A stretch of DNA of 10,896 nt from CAYSYN01 sp964447735 (GCA_964447735.1 CAYUTJ010000021.1:1-10896); one strand, 5' to 3'. Counted from the stretch's first letter, positions 1 through 7,307 are shown. Numbers and translations: made by a program. The notes: generated by a model from the sequence alone, not told the origin.

Positions 1-249
1 GTTGAAAGAAGGAGAAAAATCCAAATGGAATACAATAAAAAACACCGCATCAAACCAAAACCAATTATCAAACCAATCAGAGAATGGCCATTTGTCCAAA
101 AGAAAAAAGAAATTTTGGCTGAATTTTTTGTGATTAAAGATTTGAAACTTTTAGAACAGGAAATGTGGGAGGCAGCTAAAAACTTAGATTTTGAAAGAGC
201 AGCTCAAATTAGGGATTTGATAAAGAAAATAAAAAGTGGTAAAAAATAA
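1..249 (+). CDS. uvrB: UvrABC excinuclease subunit B, C-terminal fragment (5' end outside window)
   Basis: This is the last 82 codons of UvrB, the helicase-like damage-verification subunit of nucleotide excision repair, which hands damaged DNA to UvrC. The open frame runs in from base 1 (VERRRKIQMEYNKKHRI...), so the ATG at 25 is an internal methionine, not a start. The segment matches the UvrB tail: the RRRKIQ-x-YN-x-x-H motif followed by P-x-x-I-x-K-x-I, a linker, and then the UVR motif at fragment residues about 51-78 (LEQEMWEAAKNLDFERAAQI...), the helical hairpin that binds UvrC. UVR motifs also occur in UvrC and McsA/ClpC-type proteins, but the RRRKIQ-x-YN segment is specific to UvrB. 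TAA is at 247-249, and rpsT begins 3 nt later, so the two are probably co-transcribed. Confidence 0.93.
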   Translation, partial: VERRRKIQMEYNKKHRIKPKPIIKPIREWPFVQKKKEILAEFFVIKDLKLLEQEMWEAAKNLDFERAAQIRDLIKKIKSGKK

Positions 250-252
250 ACT

Positions 253-540
253 ATGCCTATCAAAAAATCGGCAAAGAAAAATTTAAGAAAAGCAAAAAAG
301 AGAAGACAAAGAAATTTGAGGAAGAAAAAGAAAATTAAAGAATTGATAAAAAAAATCAAAACTTTTTTGGAAGAGAAGAAAATTAAAGAAGCCAAAGAAA
401 TTTTACCCCTTTTGTATAAAGCTTTAGATAAAGCTGCGAAAACCGGAGTAATAAAAAAGAATACTGCAGCTAGGAAAAAATCGAAAATCGCAAAACTTTT
501 GGTTAAATTTGAGAGACAAAAATCTCCAGAGAAAGTTTAG
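253..540 (+). CDS. rpsT: 30S ribosomal protein S20 (bS20)
   Basis: This 95-residue, very basic, all-helical protein is small-subunit ribosomal protein bS20, a primary 16S rRNA binder. The family pattern is clear: MPIKKSAKKNLRKAKKRR at the N-terminus, a central Lys/Glu helix, and the diagnostic stretch around residues 62-82 (DKAAKTGVIKKNTAARKKS). Length is normal for the family (about 85-95). No Shine-Dalgarno site is seen; the start lies 3 nt after the uvrB stop, so translation may be coupled. The last 38 bp (503-540) overlap the end of holA on the opposite strand, so the two genes converge with no room for a separate terminator. The final residues (about FERQKSPEKV) extend past the usual bS20 end and are read from the overlap. 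Confidence 0.95.
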   Translation: MPIKKSAKKNLRKAKKRRQRNLRKKKKIKELIKKIKTFLEEKKIKEAKEILPLLYKALDKAAKTGVIKKNTAARKKSKIAKLLVKFERQKSPEKV

Positions 541-1435
541 AATCGATTTTTCCTGCCTTAATTTTATTCTCAAGATTAAAAATTTCAAAATAAATCTTTT
601 TTAATTTTTCTTCGTTAAATTTTTTAGCTAGAGGGAAAAGATTCTTTATTACAAAAGGATGGAGACTCAAACTTGAAGTAATTTCTCTTTGCGTCTTTCC
701 TCTTTCTATTAAATCTTTTATCAAAAGCAAATTTTTGAATTGAAATTTAAGAAGTGCAATCAAAAAAGAGGGTTTTTCCCCTCTTTCAAAGAGCGAATTT
801 AACAATTTTAAAGCCCTTTTTTTATCGTTTGCAGCGATTGCATCTATTGTTCTAAAAACATTAACTTTAACATTTTCTGAAACTAATTCTTCAACATCTT
901 TCAGTGTAATTTTGTTGCCTTTTTGAAAATTTACTAGCTTTTTAATCTCATTGTTTAGTTGCCAAAGATCATTTCCTACCAATTCAATCAACCTGAAAAG
1001 AGCATCTTTTTCAATTTCTTTTCCATATTTTCTAAACTCATTTATAATCCAATATTTTAATTTAAACAGAGTTAAAGGTTTGAATTCTTGAAATTTCGAG
1101 TGCTTTTTTAATTCTTGAAAAAAAGGATCTTTTGAAAGATCTTGTTTTTCTAAAAAAAGAATAACAACTTCAGGCCCTTCAAATTTTTCGATTTCTTTTA
1201 AAAATCTTTCTTTAAAATTAGAATTTGAACTAACATTTTCTAAAATTAAAAATTTTTTCTCTGAAAACATTGGCGAAGATTGAATTTCGTTTTTAAAATC
1301 ATCGAAATCTTTTTCTCTCAAATCTAAAAAACGCAAATTTAATCCTGACTTGTGAATTTTTCTATAATGATCGATTATTTCTTTCAATTTCCGTTTTAAT
1401 CTAAAAGTATCTTCTCCATACAATAGCAAAATCAT
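503..1435 (-). CDS. holA: DNA polymerase III delta subunit (clamp-loader wrench)
   Basis: This is the delta subunit of the clamp loader, which opens the beta sliding clamp (a dnaN gene is at the right end of the window). I place the start at 1435, giving 310 residues beginning MILLLYGEDTFR, the usual delta N-terminus. That ATG overlaps the mutM stop as ATGA, indicating translational coupling. An ATG 21 nt further upstream (1456) would add seven residues absent from the usual start and lie deeper inside mutM. Visible features are the YGED-x-F-R beginning, the FLILENV strand (about 62-68), the family signature VGNDLWQLNNEI near 153-164, and the closing K-x-G-x-I-x-SKLSLE segment. As usual for delta, there is no working Walker A motif. 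It is the last gene of the minus-strand run, and its 3' end overlaps rpsT by 38 bp. Confidence 0.9.
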   Translation of the reverse strand: MILLLYGEDTFRLKRKLKEIIDHYRKIHKSGLNLRFLDLREKDFDDFKNEIQSSPMFSEKKFLILENVSSNSNFKERFLKEIEKFEGPEVVILFLEKQDLSKDPFFQELKKHSKFQEFKPLTLFKLKYWIINEFRKYGKEIEKDALFRLIELVGNDLWQLNNEIKKLVNFQKGNKITLKDVEELVSENVKVNVFRTIDAIAANDKKRALKLLNSLFERGEKPSFLIALLKFQFKNLLLIKDLIERGKTQREITSSLSLHPFVIKNLFPLAKKFNEEKLKKIYFEIFNLENKIKAGKIDSKLSLEIFVSQI

Positions 1436-2316
1436 AATTTTTGACACTTGGGACAAAAATAGGCTGATCTTTGGCCAATTTTTATTTTTTTTATTTTAGT
1501 TCCGCACCTTAAACATTTCTCTCCTTCTCTTCTGTAAACCTTTCTTTCCCTATCAAAATATCCTCTCTCTCCTGAAATTCTTCTATAATCTGAAATTGAC
1601 TCTCCTTTTAATTGAATGGCTTTTTTAAGAATTTCCCTCATTGCAAAATAGATTTTTTTTAATCTCTCTTCAGAAATTTTTGAAATATCTTTTAAAGGAT
1701 GAATTTTTGCCTCCCATAAAATTTCATCAGAATAAATATTTCCAATACCTGCGATAATTTTTTGATCCATTAAAACTTTTTTTATTTTCCCTTTTTTCTT
1801 TTTCAAAATCGCCTCTTTAAATTTTTCAAAAGTAAAATTTCTATCCAAAGGCTCAAGGCCCAATTCTGAAAGTTCTTTTTCCAATTCTTTTTCAGTTAAA
1901 ATCTCAATTTTTGCAAATTTTCTCAAATCAGAGAGAGAAATTTGCCAACCATTATCTAAAAAAAATATCACCCTTAAAAATTTGTTCATCGGATCTTCAG
2001 CCAGAGGCCCTTTTAATAGAGAAACCCATTCTCCTTTTTTTCTTTTCCACTTTCCATAAAGTAAATGCCCGGTTAATTTTTGATGAATTAAAAGCGTTTT
2101 TTTATTATCCAGTTCAAAAAGGATATTTTTGCCTCTTCTCCAAATTTTCGAAATTTTCCTTTTTAAAATCTCTTTTTTGAATTTTTGAAAGTTCTTAGGT
2201 CTTTTAATAATCTTTTTAGTATCTGACCAAACGTCTAAAATAGTACTTCCCAAAACCTTGGGTTTTGCTCTATTCAATTCTCTCACTATTGTTTCTACCT
2301 CAGGTAGCTCTGGCAT
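1432..2316 (-). CDS. mutM: Formamidopyrimidine-DNA glycosylase (8-oxoguanine glycosylase/AP lyase)
   Basis: MutM/Fpg excises 8-oxoguanine and formamidopyrimidines and cuts the abasic site by beta/delta elimination. All 294 residues (normal length) fit. The MPELPEVET N-terminus gives catalytic Pro2 and Glu3, and K63 lies in RRGKNILFEL (the conserved beta-loop lysine). R132/F134 sit in DLRKF, the helix-two-turn-helix contains GIGNIYSDEILW (Asn193), and a C-terminal zinc finger has Cys268, Cys271, Cys288 and Cys291 around the GQRSAYFC hairpin. One oddity is that the usual HLGMTG motif reads HQKLTG, with Leu81 where most members have the base-void-filling Met. Endonuclease VIII (Nei) is less likely because of the Fpg-type zinc finger and overall motif spelling. 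The start overlaps the upstream receiver stop (TAATG), and the stop overlaps holA (ATGA). Confidence 0.95.
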   Translation of the reverse strand: MPELPEVETIVRELNRAKPKVLGSTILDVWSDTKKIIKRPKNFQKFKKEILKRKISKIWRRGKNILFELDNKKTLLIHQKLTGHLLYGKWKRKKGEWVSLLKGPLAEDPMNKFLRVIFFLDNGWQISLSDLRKFAKIEILTEKELEKELSELGLEPLDRNFTFEKFKEAILKKKKGKIKKVLMDQKIIAGIGNIYSDEILWEAKIHPLKDISKISEERLKKIYFAMREILKKAIQLKGESISDYRRISGERGYFDRERKVYRREGEKCLRCGTKIKKIKIGQRSAYFCPKCQKL

Positions 2317-2684
2317 TATTCTAGAAGATTTTTAACTTTCTCGATGATTTCTTGAGGAGTAAAATTAGCTTTCACTAAATAATCCACAGCTCCTAATCTC
2401 AACCCTCTTTCAACATCCTCTCTCTGTCCTAGATTTGAAAGAAGCATCACCGGGATTTTCTCGATTTGAGGATCCTCTTTCTTTTTAGCTAGAACTTCAA
2501 AACCATCAATGCCAGGCAAAATTAAATCCAACAAAATCAAATCTGGTTTAATTTCTTTTATTTTTTTCAATCCCTCTTCTCCATCTACAGCTTCTAGGAC
2601 TTCATAACCTTCATTCCTAAGTTTTCTAGCAATTAACTCCCTTAAGAACTTATCATCTTCAACAATGAGAATTTTTTTGGCCAT
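2316..2684 (-). CDS. Single-domain response regulator (CheY-like), second of a tandem pair
   Basis: This 122-residue protein is one receiver domain with no DNA-binding or enzymatic output. The acidic pocket is Asp10/Asp11, the phospho-acceptor is Asp53 (DLILLDLILPGIDG), the switch residue is Ser83 (MLLSNLG) and the conserved lysine is Lys105 (DYLVKAN). All key residues are present, so it should be phosphorylated, most simply by the histidine kinase encoded upstream. It shares spelling with its neighbour 2688-3065 (GYxV, DGEEGL, PDLILLD, DPQ, the LSN/ISN switch), consistent with an old tandem duplication. The ATG comes 3 nt after the neighbour's stop, and its own stop overlaps the mutM start by one base. 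With no output domain it must act by protein contact or as a phosphate sink; the target is not shown by sequence. Confidence 0.93.
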   Translation of the reverse strand: MAKKILIVEDDKFLRELIARKLRNEGYEVLEAVDGEEGLKKIKEIKPDLILLDLILPGIDGFEVLAKKKEDPQIEKIPVMLLSNLGQREDVERGLRLGAVDYLVKANFTPQEIIEKVKNLLE

Positions 2685-2687
2685 TTT

Positions 2688-3065
2688 CTATTTTTGAAGT
2701 TGCCTTTTTACTTTTTCTATTACTTCTTTGGGGTCAAATTCAGTTTTAATTAACCAATCTTTAGCTCCAAGTTTCTTTGCCTTATCTAGTTCAACGGGTT
2801 GTCCGGAATTTGAAATTATAATTACTGGAATCTCCCTCAATTGAGGGTCTTTCTGCATCTCTTCCATTACTTCAAACCCTCCCATTTTGGGCATGATGAT
2901 GTCGAGCAAAATTAAATCTGGTTTAGGCTCCATCTCTTTCATTTTTCTTAAACCTTCCTCTCCATCTTTAGCAACGACAACTTTATATCCTTCCTGGGAT
3001 AATTTTTTCTCTAAAAGATCGATCATAATATCTTCATCTTCAATTAGTAAAATTTTTTCTTCCAT
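2688..3065 (-). CDS. Single-domain response regulator (CheY-like), first of a tandem pair
   Basis: This is a receiver-only protein of 125 residues. Acidic residues Asp10, Glu11 and Asp12 precede the phospho-acceptor Asp55 (PDLILLDIIMPKMGG). Ser85 (IIISNSG) and Lys107 (DWLIKTEF) complete the phosphorylation and switch site, and the protein ends in the usual last helix (EVIEKVKRQL). It starts 20 nt downstream of the histidine kinase stop, the widest gap in this gene run, with an A/T-only stretch but no clear Shine-Dalgarno site. It is probably the first phosphorylation partner of the adjacent kinase. Because there are two receivers and no output domain, a branched phosphate flow (signal plus sink, as with chemotaxis-type CheY pairs) is possible; that is inference. 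Confidence 0.93.
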   Translation of the reverse strand: MEEKILLIEDEDIMIDLLEKKLSQEGYKVVVAKDGEEGLRKMKEMEPKPDLILLDIIMPKMGGFEVMEEMQKDPQLREIPVIIISNSGQPVELDKAKKLGAKDWLIKTEFDPKEVIEKVKRQLQK

Positions 3066-3085
3066 AAATTAATTTTAATTTTTTT

Positions 3086-4609
3086 TCAAGAATGCTCAAC
3101 CTTTTGAAAAAAGGGGATTGCAAAATAAAAAGTAGTTCCCTTTCCTTCCTTTGATTGAAACCAAATTCTTCCTCCGTGAGCTTCGATAATATTTTTCGTA
3201 ATGAAAAGACCTAAACCAGAACCTTCAGTTTCCATTCTCATCACGTTAGCGCCTCTAAAAAATTTAGAAAAGACTCTATCTTGTTGTTCTTTCGGAATAC
3301 CCACTCCTGTATCTTTGACAGAAAAGACAACTTCTTCATTTTCTACTTTCAGAGAAACAGTCACTCTCCCCCCAGCGGGAGTGTACTTTATTGCGTTTTC
3401 AACAAGATTCTGAATGGCTAAACTGATTTTTTCGGCATCGAGCATCAATTTTGGTAATTTCTTTTTTGGTTTTTTAAATTCTAATTTTATTTTTTTTCTT
3501 TCTGCCTCCTGTTTTAAAGATTCTACTATTTTCCTTACTAAAGGTTCAATGCTAAGGGAAGAAAGTTTATAAAGGTATCTTCCTTCTTCAATCCTAGCTA
3601 CATTGAGAAGGTCGTTTATTAATTTAATCATTCTTTCGTTAGCTCTATAAGCTTTATTAACAAATTCTCTTTGTTCTTCTGTAATTTCTCCCAAGTCACC
3701 ATCTAATAACATTTTTAAAGTCCATTTTATTGCTGAAAGAGGAGTTCTTAACTGATGAGCTGCAATTGAAACAAATTCAGTTTTCATTCTTTCTATGATT
3801 TTCTTCCGAGTAACATCATGAAGAACGACTAAAGTTCCGATAATCTCTGATTTCGCTTTGATAGGAATTACAGAAACTTCCAAAATTAAATTTTCCCGCA
3901 GTTTGAGTTCTTTCCTAAAAAGTTCCTTTTCTTTCTTTTTTAAAAGCTCAAGTAAAGGTAAAAAATTGGGAAATTTTGAAAGTTGAGAAAGCGAAAGATT
4001 TAAAATCTCTTTGCTTTTGACCTCAAAAATTTCTTCTACCTTTGGATTGAGGAGCGATAATCTATCTTCTTTATCGAAAACTAAAATTCCATCAGCAAAA
4101 TGAGTGATAATAGCTAAAGTTTTATTTTTCTCTGCTTCTGTCTTTTTTCTTTCTTCCTCTATGTCCTCTAAAATGTTCAAAAGGGCGGTTCGTACTTCTT
4201 TAAGCTCTGTTTCTCTTTTTTTAATTTCTGTCAAATCATAAAAACCCAAAAGAACCCCCTTAATTTCTCCTTTTCTATTTTTGGAAAGAAGAGTAAAGAG
4301 GCTTATAGGAACTTCTTTGTTTCCCCTAGCAAAAAAAGTGGTTTCTCTTCCTTTCACAGAACCTTTTTCTAAAGTCTCTTCTTTTATTCTTCGAATTTCG
4401 TTTTTCCTAAAAAATTTTTCTATCGTTTTCCCGAGAATATTTTCTTTTTTATACCCTGAGATTTCTTCAAAGGTAGGATTGATTTTTAGAACTTTTCCAT
4501 TAAGATCGAAAAAGCAGATTGGCAAAGGCAAAAAGTTAAATAAATCTTCTTCTTGAGTCAGAGGGGGAATCGAGAAACTTTTTGCTTTTTGTTTTTTAAA
4601 AATCCTCAT
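3086..4609 (-). CDS. Soluble sensor histidine kinase, PAS-PAS-HisKA-HATPase
   Basis: This is a 507-residue two-component histidine kinase without membrane segments. In order: a PAS domain (about 22-130, ending in the GVLLGFYDLTE type strand), a short coiled coil (about 128-160), a second PAS (about 160-268, ending VVLHDVT), the HisKA dimerisation helix with phospho-acceptor His285 (SIAAHQLRTPLSAIKW), and an HATPase_c domain. The ATPase shows the N box (Asn405 in LVENAIKYTPAGG), G1 (DTGVGIP, 433-439), F box (FSKFFRG) and G2 (GSGLGLFITKN, 463-473). All catalytic elements look intact. It begins 6 nt after the stop of the membrane/coiled-coil gene, in the same reading frame, so the two look like halves of one membrane sensor kinase. 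Likely substrates are the two receivers encoded directly downstream. Confidence 0.95.
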   Translation of the reverse strand: MRIFKKQKAKSFSIPPLTQEEDLFNFLPLPICFFDLNGKVLKINPTFEEISGYKKENILGKTIEKFFRKNEIRRIKEETLEKGSVKGRETTFFARGNKEVPISLFTLLSKNRKGEIKGVLLGFYDLTEIKKRETELKEVRTALLNILEDIEEERKKTEAEKNKTLAIITHFADGILVFDKEDRLSLLNPKVEEIFEVKSKEILNLSLSQLSKFPNFLPLLELLKKKEKELFRKELKLRENLILEVSVIPIKAKSEIIGTLVVLHDVTRKKIIERMKTEFVSIAAHQLRTPLSAIKWTLKMLLDGDLGEITEEQREFVNKAYRANERMIKLINDLLNVARIEEGRYLYKLSSLSIEPLVRKIVESLKQEAERKKIKLEFKKPKKKLPKLMLDAEKISLAIQNLVENAIKYTPAGGRVTVSLKVENEEVVFSVKDTGVGIPKEQQDRVFSKFFRGANVMRMETEGSGLGLFITKNIIEAHGGRIWFQSKEGKGTTFYFAIPFFQKVEHS

Positions 4610-4615
4610 TAAAAA

Positions 4616-5482
4616 TTAATGTTTAGTTTTTTTCTCTAATTCTTCCTTTAATCTTTTGATCTCCTTTTTCAATTCAATCATTTTCAATTCTCTTCCGACA
4701 GCAATTTTTTGAAATCTCTCAAGTTCTTCAATTTTCTTTTTGAGTTCTCTCGTTCTTTCTTTTACTTTCTCTTCTAAACTTGCAGCCTCCTCTTCAAGTT
4801 GTTTTGTTCTAGCTCTCACCCTTATCTCTAAAACTTTACTCATCTCGGTTAACTCTCTTTCTTTTTTCATTAAGGATTTAGTTCTTTCTCTCAATTTTTT
4901 CGAAAAAATATCTGCATAGAAAACTAACCAAAAAAGGAAAATCAACATGAATCCCATAGTAACAATAAAAAGAGGACGATTTTGATTTAGATTTACTCCA
5001 GTATGATAGAAATCTCGGTATTTAGTAATTCCTAAATGTTCAAGAATTCCCACGGTAATATAACCTACAGTAGAGAAAAAAGCTATTATTCGAGGGTATA
5101 TTTGCCTCGTGAAACTCAAATAGCAAAAAACTACATAAATCATTAACGCTCCAATCCCCCCAAACAAAAAAGCATCAAAATAAGAAATCATCGCTAATAT
5201 AATGATTACCTCTCCTATCTGAAGAAGAAGATAACTTAAACTAATTTGAGAAATTTTCAATTTTATAAAGAGTTTCCTGGCTAAAATCTCGCAAAAAAGA
5301 TTACTTAAAAGAAGAAAAGAAATTCCTAAAATAACGGGGTCGGGAATATAAATATTCTTGAATTTGATAATCAATGAAAAGATTAGTAGACCACTGAATA
5401 TGAAAATTCGAAACCTGTTATTCTGAAAAATATTACTAATGAGTTCTTTTTTTTCTTCGGCAATAAAACTTTCTTCTGTCAT
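4616..5482 (-). CDS. Six-helix membrane protein with C-terminal signalling coiled coil (sensor half of a histidine kinase)
   Basis: The protein has 288 residues. After a short polar N-terminus there are about six hydrophobic helices (roughly 24-40, 50-65, 80-100, 104-122, 132-149 and 170-191), with a polar loop at 150-169. From about 192 to the end there is one long charged coiled coil with heptad-like Leu/Ile, including KVKERTRELKKKIEELERF and AVGRELKMIELKKEI. That last motif is the linker commonly seen between sensing and catalytic domains of histidine kinases, yet no PAS, HisKA or ATPase domain follows. The frame ends in TAA and the soluble kinase starts two codons later in the same frame. 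It is probably the membrane signal-input partner of that kinase; the ligand is unknown. The start overlaps the tsaE stop (ATGA). Confidence 0.85.
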   Translation of the reverse strand: MTEESFIAEEKKELISNIFQNNRFRIFIFSGLLIFSLIIKFKNIYIPDPVILGISFLLLSNLFCEILARKLFIKLKISQISLSYLLLQIGEVIIILAMISYFDAFLFGGIGALMIYVVFCYLSFTRQIYPRIIAFFSTVGYITVGILEHLGITKYRDFYHTGVNLNQNRPLFIVTMGFMLIFLFWLVFYADIFSKKLRERTKSLMKKERELTEMSKVLEIRVRARTKQLEEEAASLEEKVKERTRELKKKIEELERFQKIAVGRELKMIELKKEIKRLKEELEKKTKH

Positions 5483-5967
5483 TTTGCTTTTATTAATTTT
5501 ATCAGATTCTTTAAACCTCTCAATTTTTTACTAAAAGAAATATTAATATTTCTCTTTGTAGCATTGAGAATCTCAAATTTCAGAAAGAGTACATTTGAAG
5601 GTAAAATGTTCTTTATTTTATCTGACCATTCAATAGCAACAATGTTTTTTGAGCTTTTTACAATTTCTTTAAACCCTAATTTTAAAATTTCTTTTTCCTT
5701 TTCGATCCGGTAGCAATCAATATGATAAAAATTTTTAAATTTTGAATCTGGAATTTTAAATTTTCGGATTAAAATAAAAGTTGGACTCAAAATCCTTTCT
5801 TTTATTCCCAATCCTTTAGCAAAACCTTTCAAAAAAGTTGTCTTTCCGCTTCCAAGTTCCCCTTCCAAAGCTAAAATTCTTCTTTTTAGCTTCCCTGAAA
5901 CTATAAGCTTTGCTATTGCTTGGCCCAATTTTTTTGTTTCTCTTTCGCTTTTGGTAACGATTTTCAT
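5479..5967 (-). CDS. tsaE: tRNA threonylcarbamoyladenosine biosynthesis ATPase TsaE
   Basis: TsaE is the P-loop ATPase that works with TsaB and TsaD to place the t6A modification at position 37 of ANN-decoding tRNAs. The 162 residues show Walker A GELGSGKTT (36-44), the SPTF switch segment (61-64), the HIDCYR motif (82-87) and IEW (112-114), all characteristic of the YjeE/TsaE family, at a normal length (about 140-170). The C-terminal tail (about 130-162) is basic and unremarkable. It is the first gene of the minus-strand run; the next gene's ATG overlaps its TGA. Joining a housekeeping tRNA-modification gene to a signalling module looks like compact packing rather than a functional link. Only 47 bp separate it from the divergent pilB-like gene. 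Confidence 0.95.
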   Translation of the reverse strand: MKIVTKSERETKKLGQAIAKLIVSGKLKRRILALEGELGSGKTTFLKGFAKGLGIKERILSPTFILIRKFKIPDSKFKNFYHIDCYRIEKEKEILKLGFKEIVKSSKNIVAIEWSDKIKNILPSNVLFLKFEILNATKRNINISFSKKLRGLKNLIKLIKAK

Positions 5968-6014
5968 TAGTTCGAAAAAAAGTTAAAATAAATTAAAAGA
6001 TATTAAATTGTATC
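5968..6014. promoter_or_regulatory. Divergent A/T-rich spacer between tsaE and the pilus ATPase gene
   Basis: This 47-bp, almost GC-free spacer must carry whatever starts both divergent transcripts. On the minus strand a TACAAT hexamer (6012-6007) could be a -10 box for the tsaE operon, but no convincing -35 lies 16-18 nt upstream of it. On the plus strand TAAATT at 6004-6009 is a weak -10 candidate that would give an almost leaderless pilB message. No Shine-Dalgarno site precedes either ATG. The location is firm because nothing else is available nearby; the individual boxes are weak guesses. Confidence 0.35.
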
Positions 6015-7307
6015 ATGGAAAGAGAAGAAAAAAAATTAGTTGGCGAAATAAAACTTGAAGAAAAAGAATGGGAAAAAATCAAAGCCACAATCAGAAATCT
6101 CATTGAATACAGAGATGCTATTAAAATGGTTTTGAGAGGAGATATCTCTCTAATTTTAAAAACAATAATGGGAGGGGGAATTATTTTAAAAGCCTCTGAT
6201 ATCCATTTGGAACCTACAGAAAAAGAGATAAAAATGCGAGTAAGAATCGATGGAATTTTACAAGAGGTAATTGCTCTCGAAAGAGAGATTTATAAAAGAT
6301 TACTTTCGAGAATTAAGTTAATCTCTGGAATGAAACTAAATATCTTTGACCGTCCCCAAGATGGGAGGTTTTCAATCGTAGCTGAATACCCAATAGAAAT
6401 TAGGGTTTCTTCCCTCCCTTCTGAATATGGGGAAACGATAGTAATGAGAATTTTAGATCCTAAAAATTTAATTGATGTTGAGCAATTAGGATTGAGACCC
6501 GACCTTTTTGAAGTTTTCGAGAAAGAAATCAAAAAACCCAATGGAATGATAATCGTTACAGGCCCTACAGGTTCTGGAAAAACCACGACATTGTACGCCA
6601 TTTTGAGAAAAATTAGAAATCCTGAAATCAAAATAATAACGATCGAAGATCCAATAGAATACAAATTAGAAGGAATTGTTCAAACTCAGGTTGATCCTAA
6701 AAAAGGATATGATTTTGCTAATGGTTTAAGGGCGATTGTCAGGCAAGATCCTGATGTAATTTTGGTGGGAGAAATTAGGGATTTGGAAACAGCTCAAATT
6801 GCAATTCAAGCTGCTTTAACCGGTCATTTAGTATTATCAACCTTACACACGAATGATGCTGCAGGAACAATCGCAAGACTTGTAGCCTTGGGAGAAAAAC
6901 CAGTCAATATTGCTCCAGCTATCAATATGGCAGTAGCCCAGAGATTGGTAAGAAAGGTTTGTAAAAAATGTGTCAAATTTGAAGACCCAACGAAAGAAGA
7001 GATTGAAAAAATAAAAAGAGCCTTTGAAAAAATAAAAAGAGAACCTCCGAAAATCGGAAAAATCCCAAAGATTGTAGGTTGTAAAGATTGCAACTTCACA
7101 GGTTACAGAGGAAGATGTGGGATTTTTGAAATTCTTTTAGTAGATGATGAAATGGAAAAGTTCATTCTCTCTTTTCCTTCGATTGCTGCTTTAAGAGAAA
7201 AAGCAATTGAAAAAGGAATGATTCCAATGTATCATGATGGATTGTTAAAAGTAATAGAAGGAATAACGACAATAGAGGAAGTAGAAAGAGTAGCAAGCGA
7301 AGATTAA
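6015..7307 (+). CDS. pilB: Type IV pilus assembly / type II secretion ATPase (PilB/GspE family), short form
   Basis: This cytoplasmic hexameric ATPase should power pilus extension or pseudopilus assembly. Of its 430 residues, 40-150 form the N2 domain (ASDIHLEP, RVRIDG, RPQDGRFS). The motor follows: Walker A GPTGSGKTT (183-191), Asp box IEDPIEY (210-216), Walker B VILVGEIRD (248-256, Glu253) and His box TLHTND (276-281). A tetracysteine zinc site (Cys316/Cys319 and Cys356/Cys359) favours an assembly ATPase (PilB/GspE) over the PilT retraction motor. It lacks the N-terminal MshEN/GspE-N domain of the usual 550-570-residue PilB. That is real rather than a start error, because an in-frame TAA sits 21 nt upstream (5994). 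No other pilus gene is in the window. The two CheY-like receivers and kinase on the opposite strand are possible regulators. Confidence 0.9.
   Translation: MEREEKKLVGEIKLEEKEWEKIKATIRNLIEYRDAIKMVLRGDISLILKTIMGGGIILKASDIHLEPTEKEIKMRVRIDGILQEVIALEREIYKRLLSRIKLISGMKLNIFDRPQDGRFSIVAEYPIEIRVSSLPSEYGETIVMRILDPKNLIDVEQLGLRPDLFEVFEKEIKKPNGMIIVTGPTGSGKTTTLYAILRKIRNPEIKIITIEDPIEYKLEGIVQTQVDPKKGYDFANGLRAIVRQDPDVILVGEIRDLETAQIAIQAALTGHLVLSTLHTNDAAGTIARLVALGEKPVNIAPAINMAVAQRLVRKVCKKCVKFEDPTKEEIEKIKRAFEKIKREPPKIGKIPKIVGCKDCNFTGYRGRCGIFEILLVDDEMEKFILSFPSIAALREKAIEKGMIPMYHDGLLKVIEGITTIEEVERVASED

Noticed and set aside
25..249. A complete 74-residue protein starting at ATG 25.
   Set aside because: The frame is open to base 1 and the eight preceding residues (VERRRKIQ) complete a UvrB motif, so the ATG is internal.
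1433..1456. holA start at 1456 (adding MSQVSKI).
   Set aside because: The start at 1435 gives the family-typical MILLLYGED N-terminus and an ATGA coupling with the mutM stop; the longer form adds only residues read out of the mutM zinc finger.
1911..2180. Open frames antisense to or inside mutM, the kinase, the pilus ATPase, yebC and rpsT (for example 204-395, 1911-2180, 3201-3413, 4281-4556, 6290-6664, 6824-7099).
   Set aside because: They lie opposite well-supported genes, have Phe/Ser/Leu-rich compositions expected from the complement of purine-rich coding DNA, and show no recognisable motifs.
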